Below, piece by piece: positions 52,644-62,892 of a stretch of 64,000 bases of DNA. Source of the DNA: Pseudoprimorskyibacter insulae (lineage in GTDB: Bacteria > Pseudomonadota > Alphaproteobacteria > Rhodobacterales > Rhodobacteraceae); NCBI RefSeq assembly GCF_900302505.1, contig NZ_OMOJ01000001.1, positions 682,001 through 746,000 on the forward strand, written 5' to 3'. The translations under genes and the position numbers were made by a program. Under the pieces are notes generated by a model. That model was given only the letters and a program-made list of their open reading frames with translations. It did no database searches and was not told the origin of the DNA. The first letter of the stretch is position 1. Every line of letters starts with the position of its first letter.

Positions 52644-53681
52644 ATGGGAACGCAGAGCTTTACGCGGGCAGGGGTCGGCACGACCGCCGTCTGTGCGCAC
52701 CAATTCGACATGCCAACTTGGGTGGATAGCTGCACTGTGGCGCCTGCCGAACGATTGGCGTTCTGGAAGGATCAGGTCAACCGTCACAACGGGGTTGAGA
52801 TCGTCTGTAGCACCGATGATTTCGTGGGCCGGATGCACACGCGCGTCATTGGCGAACTGGCCTTGCATGACATCGCCATCAGCACGCCGCACCGCGCCAT
52901 TCGGCGCCAGCCACAAAAAGACCTGTGCTTTGTCAGCCTGCAACTTGCCCCGACGAACTGCCGGTTCAATGGCCGCCGGGAACATGAATTCACCTCGGGA
53001 TCAATGCTGATCTATCAGGCGTCCGACGCATATGAGCTTGATTTCACCGGCGAATCCGAGAGTCTGGTGATCGCGGTGCCAAAATCGCTGCTCAGTCACC
53101 GGGTGTCGAACCTGCAAACCCATCTGGATGAGGCGCTGCATTACGATCCGGCCAAGGTGTCGATGATTGCCAATCTGATGCGCGGTATTCTTGCCTCGGA
53201 CCCGAATGCGCCGCAGGCGGTGGAAGATAGCCTTGCCGAAGCGCTGTTGAACCTGCTGGTGGCCACGCTGTTTGACTGCCGGGACGCGGTCAGCTCGCCC
53301 GCGACGTTCGGGGCCTATGCGATGCTGCAACGGGTCAGGGCCTATCTGAACGACAATATCGACGATCCCAACCTGAACCCGCTGGGCGTGGCCGAGGCAC
53401 TGGGGATCACGGTCAGCTATCTGCACAAGATCTTCCTGCAAAGCCAAACGACGCTGATGCAATACGTGCTGGCCGAACGGCTGGAACGGTGCCGCCGCGA
53501 TCTGGCCAAGCTGGACGGCAAGGATGGCATCAGCCAAGTCGCCTACCGTTGGGGCTTTAATGATGCGTCGCATTTCTCGCGCAGTTTCCGCAAACGGTTC
53601 GGCGTCAGCCCGCGCGAATACCGCGCCGAGGTTTTAAACCGCAATGAGCTGCTCTCGGCTTCTGGGGCCGCCCGCGTGTGA
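52644..53681 (+). CDS. AraC family transcriptional regulator
   Basis: A 345-residue regulator. N-terminal 200 residues resemble the AraC-binding-like domain of FeaR/NahR-type activators of aromatic catabolism (WKDQVNRHNGVEI...). The C-terminal 100 residues contain two helix-turn-helices (LGVAEALGITVSYLHKIF and ISQVAYRWGFNDASHFSRSFRKRFGVSPREYR). GGAGG precedes the ATG. Divergent from the transporter gene; likely the activator of the catabolic cluster, with the substrate as ligand. Confidence 0.87.
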   Translation: MGTQSFTRAGVGTTAVCAHQFDMPTWVDSCTVAPAERLAFWKDQVNRHNGVEIVCSTDDFVGRMHTRVIGELALHDIAISTPHRAIRRQPQKDLCFVSLQLAPTNCRFNGRREHEFTSGSMLIYQASDAYELDFTGESESLVIAVPKSLLSHRVSNLQTHLDEALHYDPAKVSMIANLMRGILASDPNAPQAVEDSLAEALLNLLVATLFDCRDAVSSPATFGAYAMLQRVRAYLNDNIDDPNLNPLGVAEALGITVSYLHKIFLQSQTTLMQYVLAERLERCRRDLAKLDGKDGISQVAYRWGFNDASHFSRSFRKRFGVSPREYRAEVLNRNELLSASGAARV

Positions 53682-53688
53682 CGCCAAG

Positions 53689-53722
53689 TGGCCCGGCCGA
53701 TTAAGCCGGGCCAAAACTTTTC
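53689..53722 (+). terminator. Probable terminator after araC-type gene
   Basis: A 9-bp stem TGGCCCGGC/GCCGGGCCA (53689-53697 with 53705-53713, 7-base loop) followed by AAAACTTTT; the T-tract is short and displaced, so efficiency is uncertain. Confidence 0.6.
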
Positions 53723-53820
53723 AAAATATTCGAAAAACCTTGGAACCTTTTGGGCCGCCAAGTGTTTGACCTGATCCAAGGTGGGGGTAACCCGCCATAC
53801 AGCGAACAGGGGCACGCCAG

Positions 53821-54381
53821 ATGTTGGACAGCAGCGCACCAGTCAAAGATCAGGTGTCATTTCGGACGATCTTGCGCACGAAGACCCGTCACGCGCATGA
53901 CAAAGCCGAGTTGTCCTTTGCCCGGTTCCGCGCCGATGCAAAGCGCAATCTGGGCTGGTTTCTGGCGTCTCAGCGGGCTGGGCTGGGTGCTTTGCGAGCA
54001 TCGGGTATTGGGGTGTCGACCGATCTGAGGGCGCGGCTGTTGATCCGGCTGGATGCGGACCTGATCGTACACAATCGTCCGCTGATCCCAGTCAGGGCCG
54101 CACAGGAGCTGGATCCTTTGGCGGTTGATTACATCATTTTAGGGTCGCGCCTTGGAACCGAAGTCCTGCGCCGGCAGGTGTTCCAGTCAGGCGATGCCAT
54201 TCCGCTTTATTTTCAAACCGGGCCTGAGCCGCAGTTGTGGCGGACCCTGTGCGATGATCTGGCCTTGATCGACCCAGGCAGCGCTCGGGCGTCGGCGATC
54301 TTGCGCGACACACGCACCGCATTCGATATCTTTGAGCACGCCGCACAGGCCCAAGTCGACCATCCAGGGGACCACATTTGA
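53821..54381 (+). CDS. bphO: Biliverdin-producing heme oxygenase
   Basis: A 186-residue BphO-type heme oxygenase; His26 in TRHAHDKAE (His-x-x-x-Glu) fits the proximal heme ligand, and IILGSRLGTEVL near residue 100 corresponds to the distal Gly-rich helix. It opens heme to biliverdin, the chromophore of the phytochrome encoded immediately downstream. The stop codon overlaps the TTG start of that gene, so the two are coupled and co-expressed. Confidence 0.85.
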   Translation: MLDSSAPVKDQVSFRTILRTKTRHAHDKAELSFARFRADAKRNLGWFLASQRAGLGALRASGIGVSTDLRARLLIRLDADLIVHNRPLIPVRAAQELDPLAVDYIILGSRLGTEVLRRQVFQSGDAIPLYFQTGPEPQLWRTLCDDLALIDPGSARASAILRDTRTAFDIFEHAAQAQVDHPGDHI

Positions 54382-56972
54382 CTGACACGACCAACGATCC
54401 TCTTGGCGCAAAACCTGTAGACCTGACCAATTGTGACCGCGAACCGATCCATTTGTTGGGGCGCGTTCAATCCTATGGGGCTTTGCTGGCCTTGTCCTCG
54501 GATTGGATTGTGCAACATGCCTCGCGCAATTTGGGGGAAATTCTGGGGGTTCCCTGCGAAGAGGCCCTTGGTCGCCCCCTAAGCGACCTGATCGTGTCAG
54601 ATGGGTTCGACCGCATCCGCACCAATCTGCGCAGCCTTGAGGTGCAGGACGGGTCCGTCCGGCTGTTCGCGGTGACGTTGCGGTCAAACGGCAAAGAATT
54701 CGATGTCTCGCTGCATCAATCAGGTGCGCATCTGGTCATCGAGTTTGAGCCGAAGATGGCGACGCGCGGGCGCGACGTCATGGCCGATGTCTATCCGGTC
54801 ATCGCATCGATCCGGCGCGATGGCACAATCGAACAATTGGCTGCCGATGCGGCGCGGGGGCTTCAGGCGATCTGTGGATTCGACAGCGTCATGGTCTATC
54901 AGTTTCAGCAGGACCATTCGGGCAAAGTCATTGCGGAACAGCGCCTTGACGGTCGCAAGCGCTACAACGGGATGATGTTCCCGGCCTCGGACATCCCGGT
55001 GCAGGCGCGGGCCTTGTACAAACGGTCCTTGCTGCGCCTGATTGCAGATGTCAACGATCCCGGCAGCCCGATCCATCCCGGCTCCACGTCGTCGGGCCAG
55101 CCGATTGATCTGTCTCTGGCGGTAACGCGATCCGTGTCGCCAATCCATCTGGAATATTTGCGAAACATGGGCGTTCAGGCGTCTATGTCGGTGTCGATCA
55201 TGCGCGATGGGGAATTGTGGGGCCTGTTCGCATGCCATCACAACACGCCCCGATACATCGATTACGAACGGCGCACCGCCGTCGAGATGTTCGCCCATCT
55301 GTTTTCCTACGAACTGTCGCGGCACGAGGACGTAAAACGCAAACGGGCCGAGGCAGACGCGAACCGCATGCAAACGGTGCTAATGGCCCATATGGCCAAC
55401 GGGCGCGCCCTGTCTGACAGTCTGCTTGCAATCTCGCATGACCTCAAAGACGTGATCCCGCACGACGGGTTGGTGCTTTACGAAAACGAAACCTGCCATT
55501 TCGCCGGGGACACCCCCACCGAAGAACAGTTCCGGTCTATTGCGCGTATGCTGGACCGGTCCATCGGGTCATCGGTGTTTGCTACAGATACGCTTGGCGC
55601 CTTGCACGAGCCGGCTACCGAATATGCGACAATCGCCGCTGGCCTGATGGCGATCCCGATTTCCAAACGTCCGCGCGATTATCTGGTGCTGTTGCGCCAA
55701 CAGGTCGAAGACACGGTCCACTGGGCGGGCGATCCGAATAAGCCCGTCACCGTTGGCCCCAATGGTACGCGGCTGACACCGCGCAAAAGCTTTGAGGTCT
55801 GGCGCGAAACCGTTTTGGGCCGGGCCCGGCCATGGACGCCCGAAGAACGACACGCCGCGGAATTGCTGCGCACCATTTTGCTTGAGGTCTTCCTGAAGGT
55901 CACCGATGCCGCCTATCTGGAGCGCAAGCGCGCGCAGGAACAACAGGCCTTGTTGATATCCGAATTGAACCACCGGGTGCGCAACATTCTGAACCTGATG
56001 CGCGGGTTGCTGGCCCAGTCGCGATCCTCGGCCAAAACGCTTGAGGATTTTACCGCCAATCTGGATGGCCGCATACACGCATTGGCGCGGGCGCATGATC
56101 AGTTGACATCGGAACAATGGGAACCTGCCTCGCTCAGAGCGCTGATTTCCTGCGAATTTGATGCCTATGCCGACGAAAAATCGCGCCGTGTGACCATCGA
56201 CGGGCCGGATGTGATGATTGTGCCGGGGGCCTATACCACCTTGGCCCTTGTTCTGCATGAAATGGCGACGAACTCGGTCAAATACGGTGCACTGTGCGAT
56301 CAGGCGGGCCGCGTGGCCATTACCTTGCGGATGGATGGCAGCGGTGGCTTGCTGATAGACTGGGTCGAACGTGGCGGACCGCCGGTGGCCCCGCCGCAGC
56401 GACGTGGGTTCGGATCGGTTATCATCGAAAGCTCGATCCCGCATGAGCTGAAGGGCGATGCCGAGATTTCGTACAAACTGGCCGGGATTGAAGCACATTT
56501 CCGCATTCCGCCGCGCGCGATCGACCAAGTGATCGAACACAACGGCGACCAGAAGGGCCCCGCGCCAATTCAGGCAACCGATCCGAAGGCCAAGGATTTC
56601 GCGCTCAGGGGGCAGGGCCTGGTGCTGGAGGATACCTTGATTATCGCGATGGACGCGGCTGGCATCCTAGAGGACATGGGCGCGCGCGATGTGCATATCG
56701 CGTCCAGTGTGGCATCTGCGATGACCTATCTTGACGGGCATGAAGTTGATTTTGCCGTGTTGGACGTGAACTTGGGCGATGAACAATCCGTGTCCGTCGC
56801 CGAGCGATTGCATGCGCAGGGCGTGCCCTTTGTGCTGGCAACCGGATATGGGTCCGCGCCTGATCTTTTGGCGGCCTATCCGCCCTGCGATGTGGTGCAA
56901 AAACCGTTTTCGGCCAATTCGCTGCAATCCGCGCTGCGCGAAGCCATCACCAAAGGTCGCGCCAGGCGCTAA
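54378..56972 (+). CDS. bphP: Bacteriophytochrome hybrid histidine kinase
   Basis: An 864-residue red/far-red light sensor. Order: PAS with biliverdin-binding Cys19 (LTNCDREPIHLLG), GAF with the PASDIP signature and IHLEYLRNMG near residues 205-260, PHY (about 320-500), an HWE/HisKA2 kinase with phospho-accepting His532 in ELNHRVRN, an ATPase domain, and a C-terminal receiver with Asp796 in FAVLDVNLG. The start is TTG at 54378, overlapping the bphO stop. Light state is expected to alter phosphorylation, the internal receiver acting as sink or relay. A PAS protein follows 72 bp downstream. Confidence 0.92.
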   Translation: MTDTTNDPLGAKPVDLTNCDREPIHLLGRVQSYGALLALSSDWIVQHASRNLGEILGVPCEEALGRPLSDLIVSDGFDRIRTNLRSLEVQDGSVRLFAVTLRSNGKEFDVSLHQSGAHLVIEFEPKMATRGRDVMADVYPVIASIRRDGTIEQLAADAARGLQAICGFDSVMVYQFQQDHSGKVIAEQRLDGRKRYNGMMFPASDIPVQARALYKRSLLRLIADVNDPGSPIHPGSTSSGQPIDLSLAVTRSVSPIHLEYLRNMGVQASMSVSIMRDGELWGLFACHHNTPRYIDYERRTAVEMFAHLFSYELSRHEDVKRKRAEADANRMQTVLMAHMANGRALSDSLLAISHDLKDVIPHDGLVLYENETCHFAGDTPTEEQFRSIARMLDRSIGSSVFATDTLGALHEPATEYATIAAGLMAIPISKRPRDYLVLLRQQVEDTVHWAGDPNKPVTVGPNGTRLTPRKSFEVWRETVLGRARPWTPEERHAAELLRTILLEVFLKVTDAAYLERKRAQEQQALLISELNHRVRNILNLMRGLLAQSRSSAKTLEDFTANLDGRIHALARAHDQLTSEQWEPASLRALISCEFDAYADEKSRRVTIDGPDVMIVPGAYTTLALVLHEMATNSVKYGALCDQAGRVAITLRMDGSGGLLIDWVERGGPPVAPPQRRGFGSVIIESSIPHELKGDAEISYKLAGIEAHFRIPPRAIDQVIEHNGDQKGPAPIQATDPKAKDFALRGQGLVLEDTLIIAMDAAGILEDMGARDVHIASSVASAMTYLDGHEVDFAVLDVNLGDEQSVSVAERLHAQGVPFVLATGYGSAPDLLAAYPPCDVVQKPFSANSLQSALREAITKGRARR

Positions 56973-57044
56973 AGGAATGCCGCAGATATCCTTTTGCGCC
57001 ACATGATCGCTTTGTGATAGGCTCTCCTCTGCGAGGGGTTGCCT

Positions 57045-57662
57045 ATGGAATTGATTCTAAACAAGGATAGCGTTAGCGCGCAGTCTATTTCGACAATGTT
57101 GGGCTATGTGGCGCAGCGGTCTAACGTATGCGCCAAGGTTCTGAACACAGACGGCGAAGTCGTTGCAATCAATGGGCGCGGTCTGGAATTGTTGGGCGTC
57201 GATCGGACCGATGTATGCGGCCAAATGTGGGTGGCGTTCTGGAATGGCGACGCGCGAACCTTAGCCGAAAACGCGGTTGCCAAGGCCTTTTCCGGCACGC
57301 CCGCGCATTTCTCGGCTGAATTTAGCGGCACCGCGACTCCGACGACCTGGGAAGTCGAAATCTTTCCGTTGGAATGGGTGGCGGGCGAGGTCGCATCTGT
57401 TCTTGTGGTGTCGGCCAATATCACCGCTTTGACCGCGATGGACGATGGGCAGGACAAAGCCCTGAACCTGGATGTTCTTAAAGGTCTGAGCGAAGCCTTG
57501 CACGCGATGTCCAACATTGCCAGTGTCAGCGCCTCTAGCGCCCGTTTGCTGCGGCGTAAGTCAGACGACCCGGTGGTTGCTGAAATCGCGGCAAGTCTGG
57601 ATCATGCCGCGGTCAAGGCGCAGGCGGCGATAACGGATCTGAAACAGGCCTTGTATCGTTAG
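57045..57662 (+). CDS. PAS-domain protein
   Basis: A 205-residue protein: a short helical N-terminus, a PAS fold over residues 20-125 (KVLNTDGEVVAINGRGLELLG...VWEVEIFPLEWVAGEVASVLVVSANIT) and a C-terminal helical pair (LKGLSEALHAMSNIASVSASSARLL) of the kind that dimerises, or resembles an HPt/HisKA-like helix. ATG 57045 has GAGGGG upstream. No enzymatic output domain is present. Position after bphP suggests an accessory of that signalling pathway. Confidence 0.7.
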   Translation: MELILNKDSVSAQSISTMLGYVAQRSNVCAKVLNTDGEVVAINGRGLELLGVDRTDVCGQMWVAFWNGDARTLAENAVAKAFSGTPAHFSAEFSGTATPTTWEVEIFPLEWVAGEVASVLVVSANITALTAMDDGQDKALNLDVLKGLSEALHAMSNIASVSASSARLLRRKSDDPVVAEIAASLDHAAVKAQAAITDLKQALYR

Positions 57663-57789
57663 CGCTTGGGCCGTCCGCCAAAAAAAGGCGGGACAATGGG
57701 CCGGTCATCTGTCTATTGTGACGCCAACATGCCGCACCAAACGACGGCATGCGTGATTGTCAGAATAGGGAGGCTGGCATTCGCTCATC

Positions 57790-58932
57790 ATGGAACCTGT
57801 TGCATTCACTCATAATCTTTGGCTGGTGGCGGCATCGCTATGCGTGGCGCTTATGGCGGGCTTTACCGGGCTTAGCCTGACCAAAGGGCTGTCGGCGCAA
57901 TCTGCGGCGCATCGCAAGGTGGTCATCACCTTTGCCGCTGTCGCCTTGGGGGGCGGCATCTGGTCGATGCATTTCGTGGCCATGCTGGGGCTGCAACTGC
58001 CGTTTGTGTTCTACTATGACGCCGCGATCACGCTGGCTTCGGCCTTGGTGGCGATCTTGGTGGTCGGGCTGGCCCTGTTGATGCTGCATTTCGGGCGGCG
58101 CACCCGGCAAAAGCTGGTTCTGGCCGGGGCCGTTGTGGGTGTGGGCATTATCGCCATGCATTACATCGGCATGTCCGCCCTAGAGATGTGCCGCGCGGTT
58201 TACACGCCGCTGGGGATGACCTTGTCGATCCTGTCGTCGGTCGTTCTGAGCGTGGTGGCCTTTGGCATCGCCTATGGCAAACGAAAGCATCGCAACATCC
58301 TGCTGGGAACGGCGGTGTTTGGCGGGGCAGTCTTTGCCGTGCATTTCATTGCCGTGGCCGGAACGCGGTTTGAACCGCTGGTGGCCACAACGCAGGTGGG
58401 GCCGCTGATCGGCAACGAAGCTCTGGCCATTGGCGTGGTCCTTAGCAGCTTTGCGTTATGCGGGGCCTTCTTGTTGTCCACCACCACCTTCCTGCCCGCC
58501 GACCCTGTCGCAGAGGCCAAGCCCGCGCCCCAGCCTGCGCCAGACGCGGCTATGCCAGCGGCGCAACCTGAACCAGACCGCACCCCCGATCCGGTGCCCG
58601 GCACTGGCAAAGTGCCGTATGAACATGATGGCCGCACGCATTTTGTGGATGCCGGGTCTGTGGCCGCAATCCGGGCCGAAGGGCACTACACCTATATCTA
58701 CACCCGCACCGGTCACTTCTTCTGTGCTTGGTCCATCGCCGAGGCAGCAAAGCGCCTTGCCGGGGCCAATTTCATCCAGACGCACCGCAGCTATCTGGTC
58801 AATCCGGCCATGGTTTCGGGCTTTGAACGGCTGAAGGATACGGGCGTGTGTTACTTTGGCCTGCCAGACCTGACCAAGGTGCCGGTCAGCCGGTCCCGTC
58901 TGAAAGACGTGCGCGAGGTATTGGGCGTCTGA
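57790..58932 (+). CDS. MHYT-LytTR membrane-anchored DNA-binding regulator (CoxC-like)
   Basis: A 380-residue protein with seven hydrophobic segments containing three MHYT-like motifs (SMHFVAM, AMHYIGM, AVHFIAV), a Pro/Ala-rich linker at about 235-275 and a C-terminal LytTR DNA-binding domain (VDAGSVAAIRAEGHYTYIYT...THRSYLVNPAMVSGFERL...VPVSRSRLKDVREVL). The MHYT domain is proposed to bind metal and sense CO, O2 or NO. CoxC and CoxH of Oligotropha carboxidovorans share this architecture and sit in the cox cluster. Here it is 133 bp upstream of coxM, so it is the probable regulator of CO dehydrogenase. Confidence 0.85.
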   Translation: MEPVAFTHNLWLVAASLCVALMAGFTGLSLTKGLSAQSAAHRKVVITFAAVALGGGIWSMHFVAMLGLQLPFVFYYDAAITLASALVAILVVGLALLMLHFGRRTRQKLVLAGAVVGVGIIAMHYIGMSALEMCRAVYTPLGMTLSILSSVVLSVVAFGIAYGKRKHRNILLGTAVFGGAVFAVHFIAVAGTRFEPLVATTQVGPLIGNEALAIGVVLSSFALCGAFLLSTTTFLPADPVAEAKPAPQPAPDAAMPAAQPEPDRTPDPVPGTGKVPYEHDGRTHFVDAGSVAAIRAEGHYTYIYTRTGHFFCAWSIAEAAKRLAGANFIQTHRSYLVNPAMVSGFERLKDTGVCYFGLPDLTKVPVSRSRLKDVREVLGV

Positions 58933-59065
58933 GCCTTCGCAACTCGTGCGGCGCTATTCGCATTTCGTGAAATAACCTTCTGATTTCGGTAGTCTGCCCC
59001 TGCCAGATGCGACGCCCCGTTGCACCGTGAGATGCCAGAACATCGCACGGCAGGGAGGGCCAAGT

Positions 59066-59920
59066 ATGATTCCAGCACCATTCGACTATTATAGGCCGTC
59101 GGACTTGGACGGGGTGATTGCCCTGCTTCAGGAACACGGCGACGAGGCCCGCGTGCTTGCGGGGGGCCATAGCCTGATCCCGATGATGAAACTTCGGATG
59201 GCGGATGTTCCGCATCTGATCGACCTGCAAGGCATCGACAGCCTGCGGGCCATCAACGTGACCGGCACCCGCGTCACTATCGGCGCAATGGTCACTCAGC
59301 ATGACCTGATCGACAGCGCCGAGCTGTCATCGGCCGCGCCGATCCTTCGGGAAACCGCATTGCAAATCGCTGATCCGCAAGTGCGCTATATGGGCACCGT
59401 TGGCGGCAACGTGGCCAATGGCGATCCGGGCAATGACATGCCGGGGCTGATGCAGTGTCTTGATGCGCAACTGCACCTGATCGGGCCAGACGGTGAACGC
59501 AGCATTGCAGCGCGTGACTACTATGAGGCGGCCTATATGACCGCCCGCGAAGATGATGAGGTTCTGACCGCCATCAGCTTTGACGCGCAGCCGGGGGGGT
59601 ACGCCTACGAAAAGCAAAAGCGTAAAATCGGCGACTATGCCACCGCTGCTGCCGCTGTGACGATCCAGAAATCTGGCGGCTCGGTCGCGGCGGCGTCCAT
59701 CGCGATGACCAACCTCAGCGACACGCCCGTTTGGTCCGAAGCGGCAGGCGCGGCGCTGGTCGGGACGGCTTGCGATGCGGGGGCGATCAAGGCCGCCGTT
59801 GCCGCGATGCTGGGCGATATCGACCCGACCGAAGACAACCGCGGCCCGGTCGCGTTCAAGCGCCATGTGGCGGGCGTCATTCTGACACGCGCGATCACCC
59901 GCGCCTGGGACCGCGCGTAA
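59066..59920 (+). CDS. coxM: Carbon monoxide dehydrogenase, medium (FAD) subunit
   Basis: A 284-residue FAD-binding subunit: [23 protein letters not shown] near residues 31-53 and [16 protein letters not shown] near 110 are the FAD-binding stretches of the molybdenum hydroxylase medium subunit. ATG 59066 has GGAGGG upstream; the frame starts 39 bases earlier. It passes electrons from the Fe-S subunit to the quinone pool. First structural gene of coxMSLDE. Confidence 0.9.
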   Translation: MIPAPFDYYRPSDLDGVIALLQEHGDEARVLAGGHSLIPMMKLRMADVPHLIDLQGIDSLRAINVTGTRVTIGAMVTQHDLIDSAELSSAAPILRETALQIADPQVRYMGTVGGNVANGDPGNDMPGLMQCLDAQLHLIGPDGERSIAARDYYEAAYMTAREDDEVLTAISFDAQPGGYAYEKQKRKIGDYATAAAAVTIQKSGGSVAAASIAMTNLSDTPVWSEAAGAALVGTACDAGAIKAAVAAMLGDIDPTEDNRGPVAFKRHVAGVILTRAITRAWDRA

Positions 59921-59930
59921 GGAGGAACCC

Positions 59931-60425
59931 ATGTCCAACAAAATGCACATCAAGATGACCGTGAACGGCAAGGCTGAAGAGTTTTTGGCCGAACCGCGCG
60001 AATTGCTGATCTACACCCTGCGCGAACGGCTGAACGTGACCGGCCCGCATATCGGCTGTGAAACGTCGCATTGCGGGGCTTGCACCGTCACGCTGAACGG
60101 CAAATCGGTCAAGGCCTGCACCCTGTTCGTCGCCCAAGCCGACGGGGCCGAACTGACCACCATCGAAGGGCTGGGCACGCCCGATAGCCTGCACGTGTTG
60201 CAAGAGGCATTCCGCGAACATCACGGGCTTCAGTGCGGCTATTGCACGCCGGGCATGATCACCCGCGCCTCCAAGCTGTTGGAGGAAAACCCGACCCCGA
60301 CCGAGGAAGAAGTTCGGTTTGGCATGGCAGGCAATATGTGCCGCTGCACGGGCTATCAGAACATCGTCAAATCCATTCTTGCCGCCGCAGCTGAAATGAA
60401 TGCTGCCAAGGAGGCCGCACAATGA
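59931..60425 (+). CDS. coxS: Carbon monoxide dehydrogenase, small (2Fe-2S) subunit
   Basis: A 164-residue protein with two [2Fe-2S] clusters: plant-type Cys motif [11 protein letters not shown]...C at residues 43-63 and the second set CGYCTPG...CRCTG at 102-140. It carries electrons from the molybdenum site to FAD. GGAGG precedes the start, 10 bp after coxM, and its end overlaps coxL by 4 bp. Confidence 0.93.
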   Translation: MSNKMHIKMTVNGKAEEFLAEPRELLIYTLRERLNVTGPHIGCETSHCGACTVTLNGKSVKACTLFVAQADGAELTTIEGLGTPDSLHVLQEAFREHHGLQCGYCTPGMITRASKLLEENPTPTEEEVRFGMAGNMCRCTGYQNIVKSILAAAAEMNAAKEAAQ

Positions 60426-62839
60426 AAGACCTGAACGAAGAGCAACAGGAACGCGCGGCTGGGCTCAAGGGGCTGGGCTGTTCGCGCAAGCGGGTCGAGG
60501 ATGCCCGCTTTACCCAAGGCAAGGGCAACTACGTTGACGACATCAAGATGCCGGGCATGCTGCACGGTGATTTCGTCCGCTCGCCCTATGCCCATGCGCG
60601 GGTGAAGTCGATCAACACCGATGCCGCAATGGCGCTGGATGGCGTTGTCGCCGTTCTGACCGCCAAGGATCTGGAGCCGCTGTCGCTGCATTGGATGCCG
60701 ACGCTGGCGGGCGATAAACAGATGGTGCTGGCCGATGGCAAGGTGCTGTTCCAAGGCCAAGAGGTCGCCTTTGTCGTCGCCCGTGACCGGTTTATTGCCG
60801 CCGATGCGGTGGAACTGGTCGAGGTCGAGTACGAAGAACTGCCCGTCATCGTAAACCCGTTCGAGGCGCTGCAATCGGATGTGGTTCTGCGCGAAGATCT
60901 GGCAGGCCAGACCGAAGGCGCGCATGGTCCGCGCAAGCATCACAACCATATTTTTACGTGGGAAGTTGGCGAAAAGGACGCCACCGAACAGGTTCTGGGC
61001 GATGCCGAGGTCGTGGCCGAAGAAACGGTTTACTATCACCGCACCCATCCTTGCCCGCTGGAAACCTGCGGCGCAGTGGCCAGCATGGACAAGGTCAACG
61101 GCAAGCTGACCGTTTGGGGCACGTTCCAGGCCCCGCATGTGGTGCGCACCGTTGCCTCGCTTCTGTCGGGGATCGAAGAGCATAATATCCGCGTTGTCAG
61201 CCCCGATATCGGTGGCGGCTTTGGCAATAAGGTCGGCGTCTATCCCGGCTATGTCTGCGCAATTGTTGCGTCCATCGTGACCGGCGTTCCGGTCAAATGG
61301 ATCGAAGACCGGATGGAAAACCTGATGTCTACGGCCTTTGCCCGCGACTACTGGATGACCGGCAAAATCTCGGCCACGAAAGAGGGCAAGATCACCGGCC
61401 TGCATTGCCATGTGACCGCCGATCACGGCGCGTTCGATGCCTGTGCCGACCCGACCAAGTTCCCGGCGGGGTTCATGAACATCTGCACGGGGTCTTACGA
61501 CATTCCGACCGCCTATCTGGCGGTGGACGGGGTCTATACCAACAAGGCGCCGGGTGGCGTGTCCTATCGCTGTTCCTTCCGGGTGACGGAAGCGGCCTAT
61601 TTCATCGAACGGATGATCGAAGTTCTGGCGATTGAGCTGAACATGGACGCGGCCGAGCTGCGCAGGATCAACTTCATCAAGAAGGAACAATTCCCGTATC
61701 AGTCCGCCTTGGGCTGGGAATATGATAGCGGCGACTATCACACCGCTTGGGACAAGGCCCTGAAGGCGGTCGATTACGAAGGCTTGCGCAAAGAACAAGC
61801 CGACCGGGTCGAGGCCTTCAAGCGCGGCGAGACCCGCAAGCTGATGGGCGTGGGTCTGTCGTTCTTTACAGAAATCGTGGGCGCGGGCCCGGTCAAGAAC
61901 TGCGACATCCTTGGGATGGGCATGTTCGACAGCTGCGAAATCCGCATTCACCCCACCGGCAGCGCGATTGCACGGCTTGGCACGATCAGTCAGGGGCAAG
62001 GCCATGCCACGACCTTCGCGCAGATCCTTGCCAGTGAGATCGGCATTTCCGCTGATAGCATCACGATTGAGGAAGGCGACACCGACACCGCGCCCTACGG
62101 CCTTGGCACCTATGGGTCACGTTCGACCCCGGTGGCGGGGGCGGCAACGGCACTGGCCGGGCGCAAGATCCGCGCCAAGGCCCAGATGATCGCGGCCTAC
62201 CTGCTGGAAGTCCATGACAACGATCTGGAATGGGACGTGGATCGCTTTGTTGTCAAAGGTGCGCCCGAGCGCTTCAAGACGATGAAGGAAATCGCCTATG
62301 CCGCCTACAATCAGGCCATTCCGGGCGTCGAACCGGGGCTTGAGGCGGTCAGCTACTATGACCCGCCAAACATGACATATCCCTTCGGGGCCTATGTCTG
62401 TGTGATGGACATCGACGTTGACACCGGCGTGCAGGAGATCCGCAAATTCTATGCGTTGGATGACTGCGGCACCCGTATCAACCCGATGATCATCGAAGGC
62501 CAGGTGCATGGCGGTCTGACCGAGGCGCTGGCCGTCGCGCTGGGACAGGAAATTGCCTATGACGATATGGGCAACGTCAAGACCGGCACCTTCATGGACT
62601 TCTTCCTGCCGACCGCGTGGGAAGTGCCGAACTACATCACCGACCATACCGTCACCCCGTCGCCGCATCACCCGATTGGCGCCAAGGGCGTGGGCGAAAG
62701 CCCGCATGTGGGCGGCGTGCCGTGCTTCTCTAATGCGGTGAACGATGCGTTCCGGGCCTTTGGCCTGCGTCACACGCATATGCCGCATGATCATTGGCGG
62801 ATCTGGCAGACGGCCAACCGTCTGGGCCTGCACGACTAA
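60422..62839 (+). CDS. coxL: Carbon monoxide dehydrogenase, large (Mo/Cu) subunit, form I
   Basis: An 805-residue molybdenum-cofactor subunit. The active-site loop reads Ser-Tyr-Arg-Cys-Ser-Phe-Arg, with Cys384 as the expected Cu ligand; the usual form I signature is AY(X)CSFR, so one flanking Ala is Ser here. This matches form I (authentic CO oxidation) rather than form II (AYRGAGR). The molybdopterin-binding GGGFGNKVG lies near residue 260 and the C-terminal [10 protein letters not shown] contains the conserved catalytic Glu. It oxidises CO to CO2, giving energy from atmospheric or photochemical CO. Confidence 0.93.
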   Translation: MKDLNEEQQERAAGLKGLGCSRKRVEDARFTQGKGNYVDDIKMPGMLHGDFVRSPYAHARVKSINTDAAMALDGVVAVLTAKDLEPLSLHWMPTLAGDKQMVLADGKVLFQGQEVAFVVARDRFIAADAVELVEVEYEELPVIVNPFEALQSDVVLREDLAGQTEGAHGPRKHHNHIFTWEVGEKDATEQVLGDAEVVAEETVYYHRTHPCPLETCGAVASMDKVNGKLTVWGTFQAPHVVRTVASLLSGIEEHNIRVVSPDIGGGFGNKVGVYPGYVCAIVASIVTGVPVKWIEDRMENLMSTAFARDYWMTGKISATKEGKITGLHCHVTADHGAFDACADPTKFPAGFMNICTGSYDIPTAYLAVDGVYTNKAPGGVSYRCSFRVTEAAYFIERMIEVLAIELNMDAAELRRINFIKKEQFPYQSALGWEYDSGDYHTAWDKALKAVDYEGLRKEQADRVEAFKRGETRKLMGVGLSFFTEIVGAGPVKNCDILGMGMFDSCEIRIHPTGSAIARLGTISQGQGHATTFAQILASEIGISADSITIEEGDTDTAPYGLGTYGSRSTPVAGAATALAGRKIRAKAQMIAAYLLEVHDNDLEWDVDRFVVKGAPERFKTMKEIAYAAYNQAIPGVEPGLEAVSYYDPPNMTYPFGAYVCVMDIDVDTGVQEIRKFYALDDCGTRINPMIIEGQVHGGLTEALAVALGQEIAYDDMGNVKTGTFMDFFLPTAWEVPNYITDHTVTPSPHHPIGAKGVGESPHVGGVPCFSNAVNDAFRAFGLRHTHMPHDHWRIWQTANRLGLHD

Positions 62840-62848
62840 GACAAGGCT

Positions 62849-62872
62849 GGGCCGCCTGAACCAAGGCGGCCC
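62849..62872 (+). other. Stem-loop between coxL and coxD
   Basis: An 8-bp perfect GC stem (62849-62856 with 62865-62872, 8-base loop) just after the coxL stop, without a T-tract. It may attenuate transcription into coxD or protect the coxMSL message. Confidence 0.5.
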
Positions 62873-62892
62873 GCACCGGCAAAGGGGGGATC

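Noticed and set aside
60422-62839. Form II (CoxL-like) aldehyde/xanthine-type hydroxylase
   Set aside because: The active-site loop has the Cys of form I (CSFR) rather than the form II AYRGAGR signature, and coxM-S-L-D-E order is that of true CO dehydrogenase.
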